Both the position numbers and the translations under genes were made by a program. A stretch of 27,579 bases of DNA, taken from contig JBCDBX010000015.1 of assembly GCA_039182865.1 (NCBI GenBank), positions 1-27,579 on the forward strand, in the 5' to 3' direction. The notes beneath the pieces are model-generated. The model was not told where the DNA came from and made no database searches. It was given only the letters and a program-made list of their open reading frames with translations. This document shows positions 1-7,263 of the stretch, in pieces; position 1 is the first letter of the stretch; each line of letters begins with the position of its first letter. The stretch comes from UBA1858 sp039182865. Lineage in GTDB: Bacteria; Pseudomonadota; Gammaproteobacteria; UBA4575.

Positions 1-282
1 AATTGGGATGAAGCACATTAGCAATACTTTGATTTAATTATTATATGCATCGCATAACAAAGAATTGTCATTCTGTTAATTTGGCCAGTTGATGTGTTGA
101 GAATCTCGTCACAAAATTTCAACCAGCTTCAGATTTGATAAAACCATTAATCGTACTCACCCCACCACTAATCCTCTTGGCATTAATAGGATTAATATGT
201 CTCCCTATAATCTTCGCATCGGGACAAACACGACGTTTACCTCAAAGTGTAAAGGTCTCTTAACCAGGATGAGGATCATTAA
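1..282. other. Non-coding leader region before the first gene
   Basis: No convincing coding region is visible on either strand. The stretch is AT-rich. A TATAAT hexamer lies at 206-211 with only a weak TTAATA -35 at 183-188 (17-bp spacer), and it may drive the small secreted-protein gene at 283. An AGGATGAGG ribosome-binding site lies just before that gene. The end of an upstream gene could lie beyond the window. Confidence 0.5.
183..211 (+). promoter_or_regulatory. Possible sigma-70 promoter of the secreted-protein gene
   Basis: TTAATA at 183-188, a 17-bp spacer and a perfect TATAAT at 206-211, followed by a leader of about 65 bases to the ATG at 283. The -10 is consensus but the -35 is poor, so this is a plausible but unproven promoter. 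Confidence 0.3.
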
Positions 283-675
283 ATGAATAACAGTGTGGTA
301 CGTAAAACAGTCTTTTTCACAGCATTGCTGCTGACGAGCGCTTCTGCTTATGCATTAGATTTGGAACGCGAGTATCTGTTAAATGTCTACCATGGTGTTG
401 AATCTGAACAACCTAATAAAGTTAATCCTGCCCAGTCGTGGACAAATATTTCAAATGGAATCAAACAAGATTCTCAGTCTGATAACCAAAGCGCTATTAA
501 ATTTTCATCTCTTGCTGATAAAGAAGAAGCCCAAACAGAAGTAGGGTTTTTTAGTGGTAGGTCGATAGATGAAGAAGAAGTTAAAAAACAAGAACGTTAT
601 GGTTATTCTTCTGGTTCAAATATCGAAACCCCTGAAGATGATAGTTATGGGGTTTATTTCAAACAACGCTTTTAA
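283..675 (+). CDS. Small secreted protein of unknown function, 130 aa
   Basis: I do not recognise this family. The first 24 residues form a clear Sec signal peptide: a short basic start, a hydrophobic stretch around LLLTSASA, and a probable cut after AYA. The mature part, about 106 residues, is very hydrophilic and rich in Ser, Asn, Glu and Lys, with no cysteine and no further membrane segment. It ends YFKQRF. A terminal Phe is typical of outer-membrane beta-strand ends, but one strand cannot make a barrel, so that is only a hint. An AGGATGAGG ribosome-binding site precedes the ATG at good spacing, which supports a real gene. It is convergent with engB, and the gap between them is full of hairpins. 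It is probably a lineage-specific periplasmic or envelope protein. Confidence 0.65.
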   Translation: MNNSVVRKTVFFTALLLTSASAYALDLEREYLLNVYHGVESEQPNKVNPAQSWTNISNGIKQDSQSDNQSAIKFSSLADKEEAQTEVGFFSGRSIDEEEVKKQERYGYSSGSNIETPEDDSYGVYFKQRF

Positions 676-695
676 TTATTTCTAAAAAATTGAAC

Positions 696-833
696 TAAGG
701 CTACAACTTGTAGTCTTAAAGAGCATGTGCATTTGTGCACTTACCGCTTCCCTCCCTGAGCGGTGGGCTTGAATCTCTCTCCCTTAAATTCAAGCCTGTT
801 CTTCTTCCCTGGAGTGACATATTCACTCCAGGG
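696..833. repeat. Run of five consecutive hairpins between convergent genes
   Basis: Five inverted repeats follow one another. The first has arms 696-705/709-718 (10 pairs with one G-T, 3-base loop). The second has 727-731/736-740 (5 pairs). The third has 743-748/759-764 (6 pairs). The fourth has 766-774/788-796 (9 perfect pairs, 13-base loop). The fifth has 807-817/823-833 (11 perfect pairs, 5-base loop). The last one abuts the engB stop codon at 834-836. None has a T tract on either strand, so they are not canonical intrinsic terminators. They may act as a shared mRNA 3'-end structure or as a structured RNA. Confidence 0.6.
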
Positions 834-1439
834 CTATTTATCAAACCACATTTCTAATTTTTTAATCAACTCATCCATACCTGTCCCGTTGGCAGCCGAG
901 AACAACTGTGCAGACACTAATTCTTTTGGGAAATTAGATAACTGTTTTTCCGCTAGCTTTAGCTGTTTGAATGATTGATTGCGACTGAGTTTATCGACCT
1001 TATTTAATAATATGTGAAGTTCACATTGATGGTGGCTGCACCAGTCGATCATGGCTAAGTCTGCATCCTGAAATGGATGACGTATATCCATCAAAATTAC
1101 CGTGCCTCGCAATGACTGTCGGTGTGCAAAATAGTATTCTAATAACTCAATCCATTTCTGCTGTTTGCTTTGGCTAGCCTTCGCATAGCCATAACCCGGC
1201 AAGTCCACCAGCTTATTAGTCTCGGAGAGCGTAAAAAAATTAATTAGCTGAGTGCGTCCAGGTGTTTTTGAGGTTCGCGCGAGGCTTTTTTGCGAACATA
1301 GCTTATTAATCGCGCTGGATTTCCCAGCATTTGAGCGTCCCGCGAATGCCACTTCATTACCTATATCTTCAGGAAGGGAATCAGGACTGGAAGCACTGGT
1401 GTAAAATAAAGCTTTAGTTAACTGCTGCCTTAAATTCAT
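834..1439 (-). CDS. engB: Ribosome biogenesis GTP-binding protein EngB/YihA/YsxC
   Basis: EngB is a small Era-like P-loop GTPase needed for assembly of the large ribosomal subunit. The 201-residue protein shows all the expected motifs in order: the P-loop GRSNAGKSS (residues 34-42), the switch I Thr region TPGRTQ (59-64), G3 DLPG (79-82), G4 NKVDK (146-150) and G5 SAANGTG (181-187). Length is normal for the family (about 200-210). The ATG at 1439 has no obvious Shine-Dalgarno sequence, but the N terminus NLRQQL matches the start typical of relatives. The gene is divergent from cytochrome c4. The engB / c4 / dsbA order is conserved in Pseudomonas-type gammaproteobacteria. Expected to be cytoplasmic and essential. 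Confidence 0.96.
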   Translation of the reverse strand: MNLRQQLTKALFYTSASSPDSLPEDIGNEVAFAGRSNAGKSSAINKLCSQKSLARTSKTPGRTQLINFFTLSETNKLVDLPGYGYAKASQSKQQKWIELLEYYFAHRQSLRGTVILMDIRHPFQDADLAMIDWCSHHQCELHILLNKVDKLSRNQSFKQLKLAEKQLSNFPKELVSAQLFSAANGTGMDELIKKLEMWFDK

Positions 1440-1645
1440 ATAGAGATTTTACGGTAAATTTAAAAGTGTACATGGTGGTTCGACAGTATTACGAGCCATT
1501 TCCACACACTCAAGAGTCATTTATTATCTGCGATACCTTTGTTTTGCGAAGCGCCGCAGTTTCATGGTATATAGGGCGCCCGCACACTGAACCGAGCGGA
1601 AATTACGAAGTATAAAATTAGAGTTATCCAATTTGGGAAGGTCAC

Positions 1646-2251
1646 ATGAAATTTTCTATCCAATTACTTTTTTTATTTACTGTCATTGCAAGCCAGACAC
1701 TTTATGCAGGAGGCGATCCTGAAGCGGGTAAGAGTAAATCTACTCCTTGTGCCGCATGTCATGGCGTAGATGGAAACAGCGCCAATCCGATGTGGCCAAA
1801 ACTAGCTCAACAAGGCGCACCTTACATGGTGCAGCACTTGAGATTATTTCGTGATGGGGGTCGTTATGATCCACTAATGTCGCCACAAGCGGCGAACTTA
1901 AGCGATGAAGATATTGACGACTTGTCCGCATATTATGCATCTCAAGCTGGCACACCAGGTGCCGCAGAAGAAGATAAAGTTGAATTAGGTCAAGCGATTT
2001 ACCGTGGTGGCATTATAGCTAAAGGTGTACCGGCGTGTTCAGCTTGTCACAGCCCAACCGGTGCGGGCAATCCAGCCGCTAAATTTCCACGATTAAGTGG
2101 TCAACATGCCGATTACATGGCGGCTCAATTAAAAGCCTACCGTGGAATAGAATTAGATTATCCAAGTGCTCAAATTATGGTCAGCGTATCTGAGCGCTTA
2201 ACAGACAAAGAAATTGAAGCCGTAGCTTCATATATGCAAGGACTCCACTAA
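1646..2251 (+). CDS. Cytochrome c4, periplasmic di-heme protein
   Basis: A 201-residue di-heme c-type cytochrome that passes electrons from the bc1 complex toward terminal oxidases such as cbb3. A Sec signal peptide covers residues 1-21 (cleavage near LYA/GG). There are two class I heme domains, with CAACH at 35-39 and CSACH at 131-135, and probable axial methionines at Met78 and Met178. Such a tandem duplication is the hallmark of c4. The length fits the family (about 190-210). A GGGAAGG ribosome-binding site sits about 8 bases before the ATG. dsbA follows 75 bases downstream on the same strand and may be co-transcribed. Heme attachment needs the Ccm system, which is not in this window. Confidence 0.95.
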   Translation: MKFSIQLLFLFTVIASQTLYAGGDPEAGKSKSTPCAACHGVDGNSANPMWPKLAQQGAPYMVQHLRLFRDGGRYDPLMSPQAANLSDEDIDDLSAYYASQAGTPGAAEEDKVELGQAIYRGGIIAKGVPACSACHSPTGAGNPAAKFPRLSGQHADYMAAQLKAYRGIELDYPSAQIMVSVSERLTDKEIEAVASYMQGLH

Positions 2252-2326
2252 GTGGCAGGAACTAAGTATTTAATATCAGTTCTAAATTTTTATCGCTAAT
2301 AAGAAGCTAAGGGTAGGAATAAAATA

Positions 2327-2947
2327 ATGACTAAATTACTTTCACTAGGCGTCTTGGCAGTGCTGCTTTTACTAGGTAGTTTTGTAAGTGCTCAAAATTA
2401 TACAGAAGGTAAGCACTATGTGCGTATCTCACCAAAAGTTGCGCCTGTTGATAATACTGACGCCAAACATGAAGTGGTTGAGCTATTTTGGTATGGCTGC
2501 CCTCACTGTTATGAATTTGAGCCTGCCATTAATGAATGGAAAATGAATAAAGCTGACGATGTCGTATTTGTCCGAGTGCCGGCTATATTTAATCCGCGGT
2601 GGGAACAACATGCACGCGCTTACTATGCGCTTGAGCAAATGGGTGAATTAGAAAAGGGCCATGAATTAATATTTAGTGGTTTACACGAACAGGGTCGTGC
2701 TTTAAGGGATGTAGATTCTATGGCAAGATTTTTAGCTACGAATGGCATTGATGAAGCGAACTTTAGAGAAAACTTTAACTCATTTGCGGTTGAAACAAAG
2801 GTAAATCGAGCAAAAGAGCTGGTTCGAGATTATCAGATAACAGGGGTTCCAACCGTGATTGTAGATGGTGAATACAAAGTATCCGCATCAACAGCGGGTG
2901 GTTATGACGAAGTCATAGAAATAATAGAACAATTTACTGAAGAATAA
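2327..2947 (+). CDS. dsbA: Thiol:disulfide interchange protein DsbA
   Basis: Periplasmic oxidase that inserts disulfide bonds into newly exported proteins and is reoxidised by DsbB (not seen here). The 206-residue product has a signal peptide of about 22 residues (cut after VSA), then a thioredoxin fold with the redox-active CPHC at 58-61 in the context FWYGCPHCYEF. The helical insertion typical of DsbA follows, and the cis-proline loop TGVPT contains Pro175. CPHC is the classical strongly oxidising DsbA dipeptide. An AGGA ribosome-binding site lies just upstream. It follows cytochrome c4, as in Pseudomonas. A convergent transcript from the right would meet its stop codon directly. Confidence 0.95.
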   Translation: MTKLLSLGVLAVLLLLGSFVSAQNYTEGKHYVRISPKVAPVDNTDAKHEVVELFWYGCPHCYEFEPAINEWKMNKADDVVFVRVPAIFNPRWEQHARAYYALEQMGELEKGHELIFSGLHEQGRALRDVDSMARFLATNGIDEANFRENFNSFAVETKVNRAKELVRDYQITGVPTVIVDGEYKVSASTAGGYDEVIEIIEQFTEE

Positions 2948-3425
2948 CTATATTGATTGCTGTTTAGCTTTTGGTACAGGTCTGCTAAGCGTATCGATAT
3001 CAGGACTTGATTCTCGTTGGCGGGAATGTTGATTATCTTTTGAAGAATTCTGCTCATCCAGCATGGTTGAGTTATGAATTTTGAAATAGATAAATTTAAC
3101 TTGCTTTCTAAGCTCGGGCTTCATAATGTCTACAAATCCTTGTAAGAACATTAGTTTATCGAAGCATTGTGATTATTGATTTTGACTTGAGATAGAAAGT
3201 GTTTGCTAATTGATAAACGGCAAAGGCCACTCTTATGAAGAGGTTATATGCCCAAACACTCATTGGAACGTACCTTTTATGTGGCAGAATTCTCTTATAA
3301 ATATTTGTGAATTTAGCTATGTACAGCATTCACTACAAGCTGTTACAGATCATGGTCTGGACTGATTAGATGTTTTATAATCGCCTGCTTTATTTTTAGG
3401 CACGAAAAATTTAACGGGAGTTAAC
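2948..3425. other. 478-base gap between dsbA and cytochrome c5, mostly non-coding
   Basis: No gene is firmly supported. A minus-strand ORF of 67 codons (3151-2948) abuts the dsbA stop. An inner ATG at 3124 (58 codons) has an AAGGA about 12 bases upstream. The predicted product is basic and hydrophilic with no recognisable domain, so I do not call it as a gene. A short hairpin (CTCTT 3230-3234 / AAGAG 3238-3242) and the cytochrome c5 promoter lie in the right half. Confidence 0.45.
3353..3381 (+). promoter_or_regulatory. Probable sigma-70 promoter of cytochrome c5
   Basis: A perfect TATAAT at 3376-3381 with TGGTCT at 3353-3358 (17-bp spacer). The -10 is strong and the -35 weak. It gives a leader of about 38 bases to the TTG start at 3426. 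It is the only good -10 near the gene. Confidence 0.4.
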
Positions 3426-3905
3426 TTGGAAGATAAACAGTTTACGACACAGTTTATGGCAATTATCGCTTGTCTAGTTGCGTTTACCATCATCATTATG
3501 GTTATAGCAAACTCGCTACACGGTAGCGACAATAGAGTTTCTGATGCGCGAGTGCAATTACATGTTGCTGAGAGAATTAAGCCTATGGGCCAAGTTTATG
3601 TAGGTGAAGTACCAGCAGGTGCCGGCGTAGTTATCGCCTCCGCAGGAGATGTCGGTGGTGCTGCCGTTATGGATCTAACAGGCGAGGAAGTTTACACCCA
3701 AGTCTGTGCAGCTTGTCATACAGCAGGTGTATTAAATGCGCCAATTACAGGTGATGCAGCTTCATGGGAAAAACATTTAGCTAAAGGCAAAGAAACTTTA
3801 TATGCCAATGCAATTGGTGGAATTAATGCGATGCCTGCTAAAGGTGGAAGACCTGATATATCAGATGACGATATTATTGAAGCGGTCGATTATATGTTGC
3901 CTTAA
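3426..3905 (+). CDS. Membrane-anchored cytochrome c5-type mono-heme cytochrome
   Basis: A 159-residue c-type cytochrome. An uncleaved N-terminal membrane helix (about residues 10-30) anchors it in the inner membrane. The conserved linker IKPMGQVYVG (51-60) and the C-terminal heme domain follow, with CAACH at 94-98 and the probable axial Met136 in NAMPAKGG. That linker and the MPAKGG motif are characteristic of the c5 family, electron donors to terminal oxidases. The start is TTG at 3426: GGGAG lies at 3416-3420 with ideal spacing, and no ATG fits before the membrane helix. It is convergent with comM, with only 4 bases between the stop codons and no terminator, so transcripts probably overlap. 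Confidence 0.9.
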   Translation: MEDKQFTTQFMAIIACLVAFTIIIMVIANSLHGSDNRVSDARVQLHVAERIKPMGQVYVGEVPAGAGVVIASAGDVGGAAVMDLTGEEVYTQVCAACHTAGVLNAPITGDAASWEKHLAKGKETLYANAIGGINAMPAKGGRPDISDDDIIEAVDYMLP

Positions 3906-3909
3906 GGTT

Positions 3910-5424
3910 CTAGATATTTAATAGTTTATCTAGTTGCCGATAAGAGACAGCCTCGGCGATATGTTTTCTAACTATCTTTTCAGATCCCTCTAGATCCGCA
4001 ATCGTCCTCGCGACTTTTAATATTTTATGAAACGCTCGAGCACTAATCTTTAAGTGCTCGAGCATATCTATAATATTACCTATTTCATTATTATCTAAAT
4101 CACAAACGACATTCAGCTCTTCACCCTCCAACATTGCGTTAGGTTTACTTTGACGATCAATTTGAATGTTACGCGCTTGACTAATTTTATTTTTAATGAC
4201 ATCCCAGTTTTCGTTGTTGATTACTCGCTGCTTAAATAATTCTCGACTAGGTATTTTGGGCACATTGATTTGTAGGTCTATACGATCAAGTAATGGGGCT
4301 GAGAGTTTGTTTCGGTAACGCGTTAGTTGTTCTTGACTACATTCGCATTGTCCATATTCATCAATGTCACATCCTTTTTGACAGGGATTCATCGCTGCTA
4401 TTAATTGAAAGCGAGCAGGAAACTCAACTTGTGCTGCTGCACGCGAAATTGTGATTTTTCCAGTTTCGATTGGTTCACGTAAAATTTCTAATGACTGTCT
4501 AGTGAACTCAGTAAATTCATCTAAAAATAATACACCATTATGGGCGAGAGAAATTTCACCGGGCTTAGGTATAGATCCTCCACCTGCTAATCCAATAGGA
4601 GAAACAGTATGATGAGGTCTTCTAAATGGACGTGTTTGCGGAGTAATGCGATTGTTTTGTGAATTCGAAATTGAGTACAAACTACAAGTTTCTAAGGTTT
4701 CTTGTTCAGACATTAAGCTGAGTAGTGAAGGAAAACGACTGGCCAACATTGTTTTACCTGAGCCAGGTGAACCCACCATAAGGACATGATGATGTCCTGC
4801 CGCAGCAATAGTGAGTGCACGCTTTGCCCTTGCTTGCCCTTGCACATCATTCATTGAAGCAAAAGTTTGGTTGAAGTTAGCTTGATGATTTTTTGTTTGT
4901 TTTACTAATAGTTTTATCTTATTTAGATGAGCGCAAACATCTAATAAATGATTGGCACAAAAAAATTCTGCATGTTGAATGGGCTCTAACTCATCCTCAT
5001 TTTCTATTGAGGTTATTAATTTTGAACCTTTTAGATGACATGCATATGCAGCAGGCAATATGCCGACTGTTTTTCGCAGTTCTCCGTTTAAACCTAATTC
5101 ACCTAGAAATTCATAATCATTGATGCCTAATGCATTTAATTGTTTTGTTGCTACAAGCAAGCCCAGGGCGATTGGTAAATCAAAACGCCCCCCTTGCTTT
5201 GGGAGTTCTGCTGGCGCTAAATTCACGGTGATTCGACGTGCTGGAAAATCAAAGTTTGAGCTCAAGAGCGCAGCACGCACTCGGTCTTTACTCTCTTTTA
5301 CCGCAGCTTCTGGTAGGCCTACAATTGAGAATCTTGGTAAACCATTACTTAAATGAACTTCTACAGAAACTAGCGGTGCTTCAATCCCGTTTTGTGCGCG
5401 GCTATAAACTGTAGCAAGAGACAT
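3910..5424 (-). CDS. comM: ComM/YifB, Mg-chelatase-like AAA+ ATPase (branch-migration helicase)
   Basis: A 504-residue AAA+ protein of the ComM/YifB family. In naturally competent bacteria ComM forms a hexameric helicase that drives branch migration when incoming DNA recombines with the chromosome. It is also widespread in species not known to be competent. An N-terminal ChlI/Lon-like domain occupies about residues 1-170. The AAA+ core has Walker A GSPGSGKT (218-225), Walker B VLFLDE (298-303) and the arginine-finger motif LLDRID (378-383). A four-cysteine cluster (Cys348, 352, 360, 362) looks like the small zinc site of this family. The C terminus is a Mg-chelatase helical domain. Length agrees with E. 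coli YifB (506). ubiK lies 210 bp upstream on the same strand. Confidence 0.94.
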   Translation of the reverse strand: MSLATVYSRAQNGIEAPLVSVEVHLSNGLPRFSIVGLPEAAVKESKDRVRAALLSSNFDFPARRITVNLAPAELPKQGGRFDLPIALGLLVATKQLNALGINDYEFLGELGLNGELRKTVGILPAAYACHLKGSKLITSIENEDELEPIQHAEFFCANHLLDVCAHLNKIKLLVKQTKNHQANFNQTFASMNDVQGQARAKRALTIAAAGHHHVLMVGSPGSGKTMLASRFPSLLSLMSEQETLETCSLYSISNSQNNRITPQTRPFRRPHHTVSPIGLAGGGSIPKPGEISLAHNGVLFLDEFTEFTRQSLEILREPIETGKITISRAAAQVEFPARFQLIAAMNPCQKGCDIDEYGQCECSQEQLTRYRNKLSAPLLDRIDLQINVPKIPSRELFKQRVINNENWDVIKNKISQARNIQIDRQSKPNAMLEGEELNVVCDLDNNEIGNIIDMLEHLKISARAFHKILKVARTIADLEGSEKIVRKHIAEAVSYRQLDKLLNI

Positions 5425-5634
5425 AAGCCTATGTATTTATTCAAGAGAACAAACATCTTACTTATAACTAATTATTGATGGCACATTGGACGTTGTTATG
5501 TGCGCAAAGTTTTTAACACTTAATTTCAATTAAATGCGAAGAGGTTGTCGACTAGGTTTTTGTCACTGAAAAAATACTGAAGTAGGTTGAAATGGGATTA
5601 ATCTGAGTTTGGTGGGGCCTTACTTGTATAGTGG

Positions 5635-5877
5635 TTATTTGTTCTCTAATTCTGAAATTCTTTTTTCAAGATCATCTACACGTTGACGAGTGCGTTGGAG
5701 AACCTCGGCCTGAACGTCATATTCTTCCCTTGAAACAACTTCCAAGCGCTGCAAAGCACCCTCAAGAACAAGCTTTAGCTTAGTTTCTCCAGCTTGTTTT
5801 AGATTTCCGATCTCATCAGGTAGAGACTCTTTTAGTTTGGAGACGACTTCGTCGATTTTGCTTGAGTCTAATTTCAT
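5635..5877 (-). CDS. ubiK: Ubiquinone biosynthesis accessory factor UbiK (YqiC family)
   Basis: An 80-residue, almost entirely helical protein. It matches UbiK, which forms a complex with the lipid-binding protein UbiJ and supports aerobic ubiquinone synthesis. The diagnostic central segment LEVVSREEYDVQAEVL and the leucine-rich C-terminal coiled coil ending RISELENK are present. Together they correspond closely to the E. coli protein, where the equivalent reads LVSREEFDVQ. Length is normal. It faces away from the porin/P-II/Amt set, and the 231-bp gap between them contains the NtrC and sigma-54 sites. The ubiK-glnK-amt neighbourhood is known from Pseudomonas. ubiK and comM might be one transcript, though the 210-bp gap makes this uncertain. 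Confidence 0.9.
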   Translation of the reverse strand: MKLDSSKIDEVVSKLKESLPDEIGNLKQAGETKLKLVLEGALQRLEVVSREEYDVQAEVLQRTRQRVDDLEKRISELENK

Positions 5878-5936
5878 ACGAGCAAATTAGTTCAAAAAAA
5901 CTATCTAGTCCAGCAATCTCTTTACCCAAAATAGTG

Positions 5937-5953
5937 CGCACCGTTTAAGTGCA
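5937..5953 (+). promoter_or_regulatory. NtrC-type enhancer site 1
   Basis: CGCAC at 5937-5941, 7 bases, then GTGCA at 5949-5953. This fits the 17-bp NtrC dyad TGCAC-N7-GTGCA with one mismatch. It is centred about 129 bp upstream of the start site predicted from the sigma-54 promoter, within the usual enhancer range. Confidence 0.65.
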
Positions 5954-5957
5954 TAAT

Positions 5958-5974
5958 TGCACAGTATATGTGCA
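5958..5974 (+). promoter_or_regulatory. NtrC-type enhancer site 2 (perfect dyad)
   Basis: TGCAC at 5958-5962, 7 bases, then GTGCA at 5970-5974: a perfect match to the NtrC half-sites and spacing. Its centre is 21 bp from that of site 1, two helical turns, so dimers on both sites would sit on the same DNA face. Confidence 0.75.
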
Positions 5975-6047
5975 ATTTATATCTAATTAAGCTTCAACTT
6001 GAGGCAGTAAATTCATAAACCATTGATTTAAATAAATAAAAAGCTTG

Positions 6048-6063
6048 TGGCATGAGATATGCA
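6048..6063 (+). promoter_or_regulatory. Sigma-54 (RpoN) promoter of the porin-glnK-amt cluster
   Basis: TGGCATG at 6048-6054, four bases, then ATGCA at 6059-6063. The invariant GG (6049-6050) and GC (6061-6062) are exactly 10 bases apart. Against TGGCAYG-N4-TTGCA there is one mismatch. Transcription would start near 6074, about 35 bases before the porin ATG. Two NtrC-type sites lie about 100-130 bp upstream of that point. Confidence 0.8.
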
Positions 6064-6108
6064 AACTTTCAGTCGAATCAAATTAATTTTTTTGTGGAGA
6101 AAATCTAA

Positions 6109-6819
6109 ATGAATAAAAAAATCACAGGCTTACTGGGCAGTGCAGCAATTGCCGCTTCTGTACTAACAATACCAGCAACATCACTCGCAGATGAACTTTC
6201 TATCACAGGTAATGCAGGAATTTTGTCCGATTACATTTACCGTGGAATTCCTCAGAATGATTCTTCTGGAAATGGTGGTATAGATCTTGGGTTTGGCGGA
6301 TTTTATCTTGGTACTTGGTTGGCTCAAGTAAATCCTGGTATCGAGTATGACATATACGCTGGATATATTTTTGAATTTGATAACGGCATGTATGTCGGTG
6401 GTGGTTATACGACTTATCAATATTCAGATAATTTTGATGCTGAATATAACGAGTTTAACCTATACGCTGGTGGTTCAGCGAATGATGTAAGTCTTGATCT
6501 AGAATTCTCTTTTGGAGAGTACAACGGCGAATTCCTTGATGATAATGGCAATACAGAAGGTGATAACTACAATTACTTTGCAGCAACTCTAGGATATTCA
6601 GGCGCGTACTTAACATACGGCCGATTTGACGACGATGCAAAAGATGATCTTGGCCAAAATGTCGAAGTGGGTTACACCATGGAATTAGCTGGTTTTGAAC
6701 TCACTGGTGCTGTCGTACATACCTGGGATGCCAACATTCTTGAAGGCCTAGATGGTAATGACGATGACGAAGAAACAGAAGCTTACGTTTCTATTTCTTG
6801 GGGATGGGACATCCTCTAA
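6109..6819 (+). CDS. TorF-family putative porin
   Basis: A 236-residue outer-membrane beta-barrel candidate. A signal peptide covers about residues 1-27 (cut after SLA). The mature part consists of alternating aromatic/glycine strands, starting with the family signature ILSDYIYRGI and ending in amphipathic strands (AYVSISWGWDIL). This matches the TorF/gcw_chp family, often found beside glnK-amt genes in gammaproteobacteria. The substrate is unproven; position and promoter suggest outer-membrane entry of ammonium or small nitrogen compounds. Loops are unusually acidic (for example DGNDDDEETE). The ATG follows a GTGGAG ribosome-binding site. The gene is first in a sigma-54/NtrC-type unit, and a perfect palindrome separates it from the P-II gene. 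Confidence 0.85.
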   Translation: MNKKITGLLGSAAIAASVLTIPATSLADELSITGNAGILSDYIYRGIPQNDSSGNGGIDLGFGGFYLGTWLAQVNPGIEYDIYAGYIFEFDNGMYVGGGYTTYQYSDNFDAEYNEFNLYAGGSANDVSLDLEFSFGEYNGEFLDDNGNTEGDNYNYFAATLGYSGAYLTYGRFDDDAKDDLGQNVEVGYTMELAGFELTGAVVHTWDANILEGLDGNDDDEETEAYVSISWGWDIL

Positions 6820-6833
6820 GTGTATGTTTTATC

Positions 6834-6862
6834 TGACACATAGCTAAATTAGCTATGTGTCA
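6834..6862 (+). terminator. Perfect palindrome between porin and P-II genes, possible attenuator
   Basis: Arms 6834-6847 and 6849-6862 are perfectly complementary (14 bases each, one central base). It is followed by CATTTCTAT rather than a solid T tract, so it would terminate only partly. It lies 15 bases after the porin stop and 32 bases before glnK. It could set porin:P-II ratios or protect the porin mRNA 3' end. Confidence 0.5.
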
Positions 6863-6894
6863 TTTCTATAAGTAGAACTATTGGGAGAAAACCA

Positions 6895-7233
6895 ATGAAG
6901 CTCATAACAGCAATAATCAAGCCTTTCAAATTAGATGATGTGCGTGAAGCCTTATCTGAGATCAGTGTCACAGGTATTACTGCCACTGAAGTTAAAGGTT
7001 TCGGCAGACAAAAAGGGCATACCGAGCTATACCGAGGTGCGGAATATGTCATCGACTTTTTGCCAAAAATCAAATTAGAAATCGCTATTAATGACGACCT
7101 TGTGGAATCTGTCATTGATGCAATTACTAAAGCTGCCAACACTGGAAAAATTGGTGATGGCAAAATCTTTGTATCTGATCTTTCTGAAGCAATACGTATT
7201 CGTACCGGTGAGTCGGGTGCAGAAGCTTTATAA
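6895..7233 (+). CDS. glnK: Nitrogen regulatory protein P-II (GlnK type)
   Basis: A 112-residue trimeric signal protein that reads 2-oxoglutarate and ATP/ADP. It controls ammonium transport, and in its uridylylated form nitrogen-regulated transcription. The N terminus MKLITAIIKPFKLDDV, the T-loop with the uridylylation site Tyr51 (in RGAEYVID), the B-loop TGKIGDGK (83-90) and the C-loop IRIRTGE are all intact. Its position directly upstream of amt, 30 bases from the corrected amt start, marks it as GlnK, which docks on the transporter and blocks it when nitrogen is plentiful. GGGAG at 6883-6887 precedes the ATG. Probably transcribed from the sigma-54 promoter ahead of the porin. Confidence 0.95.
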   Translation: MKLITAIIKPFKLDDVREALSEISVTGITATEVKGFGRQKGHTELYRGAEYVIDFLPKIKLEIAINDDLVESVIDAITKAANTGKIGDGKIFVSDLSEAIRIRTGESGAEAL

Positions 7234-7263
7234 GAACAACACTTAACCTTTTTGGAGGGAATT

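Noticed and set aside
763..978. Plus-strand ORF of 71 codons over the hairpin region and the end of engB
   Set aside because: Overlaps engB antisense, has no ribosome-binding site and its product is an artefact of the inverted repeats.
2948..3151. Minus-strand ORF of 67 codons abutting the dsbA stop
   Set aside because: Weak or distant ribosome-binding site, no recognisable domain and low-complexity hydrophilic tail; left unannotated, though a short inner version from 3124 cannot be ruled out.
5481..5503. GCACAT / ATGTGC inverted repeat upstream of comM
   Set aside because: Arms are 11 bases apart, which does not fit the NtrC spacing of 7, and no sigma-54 promoter is present; probably chance.
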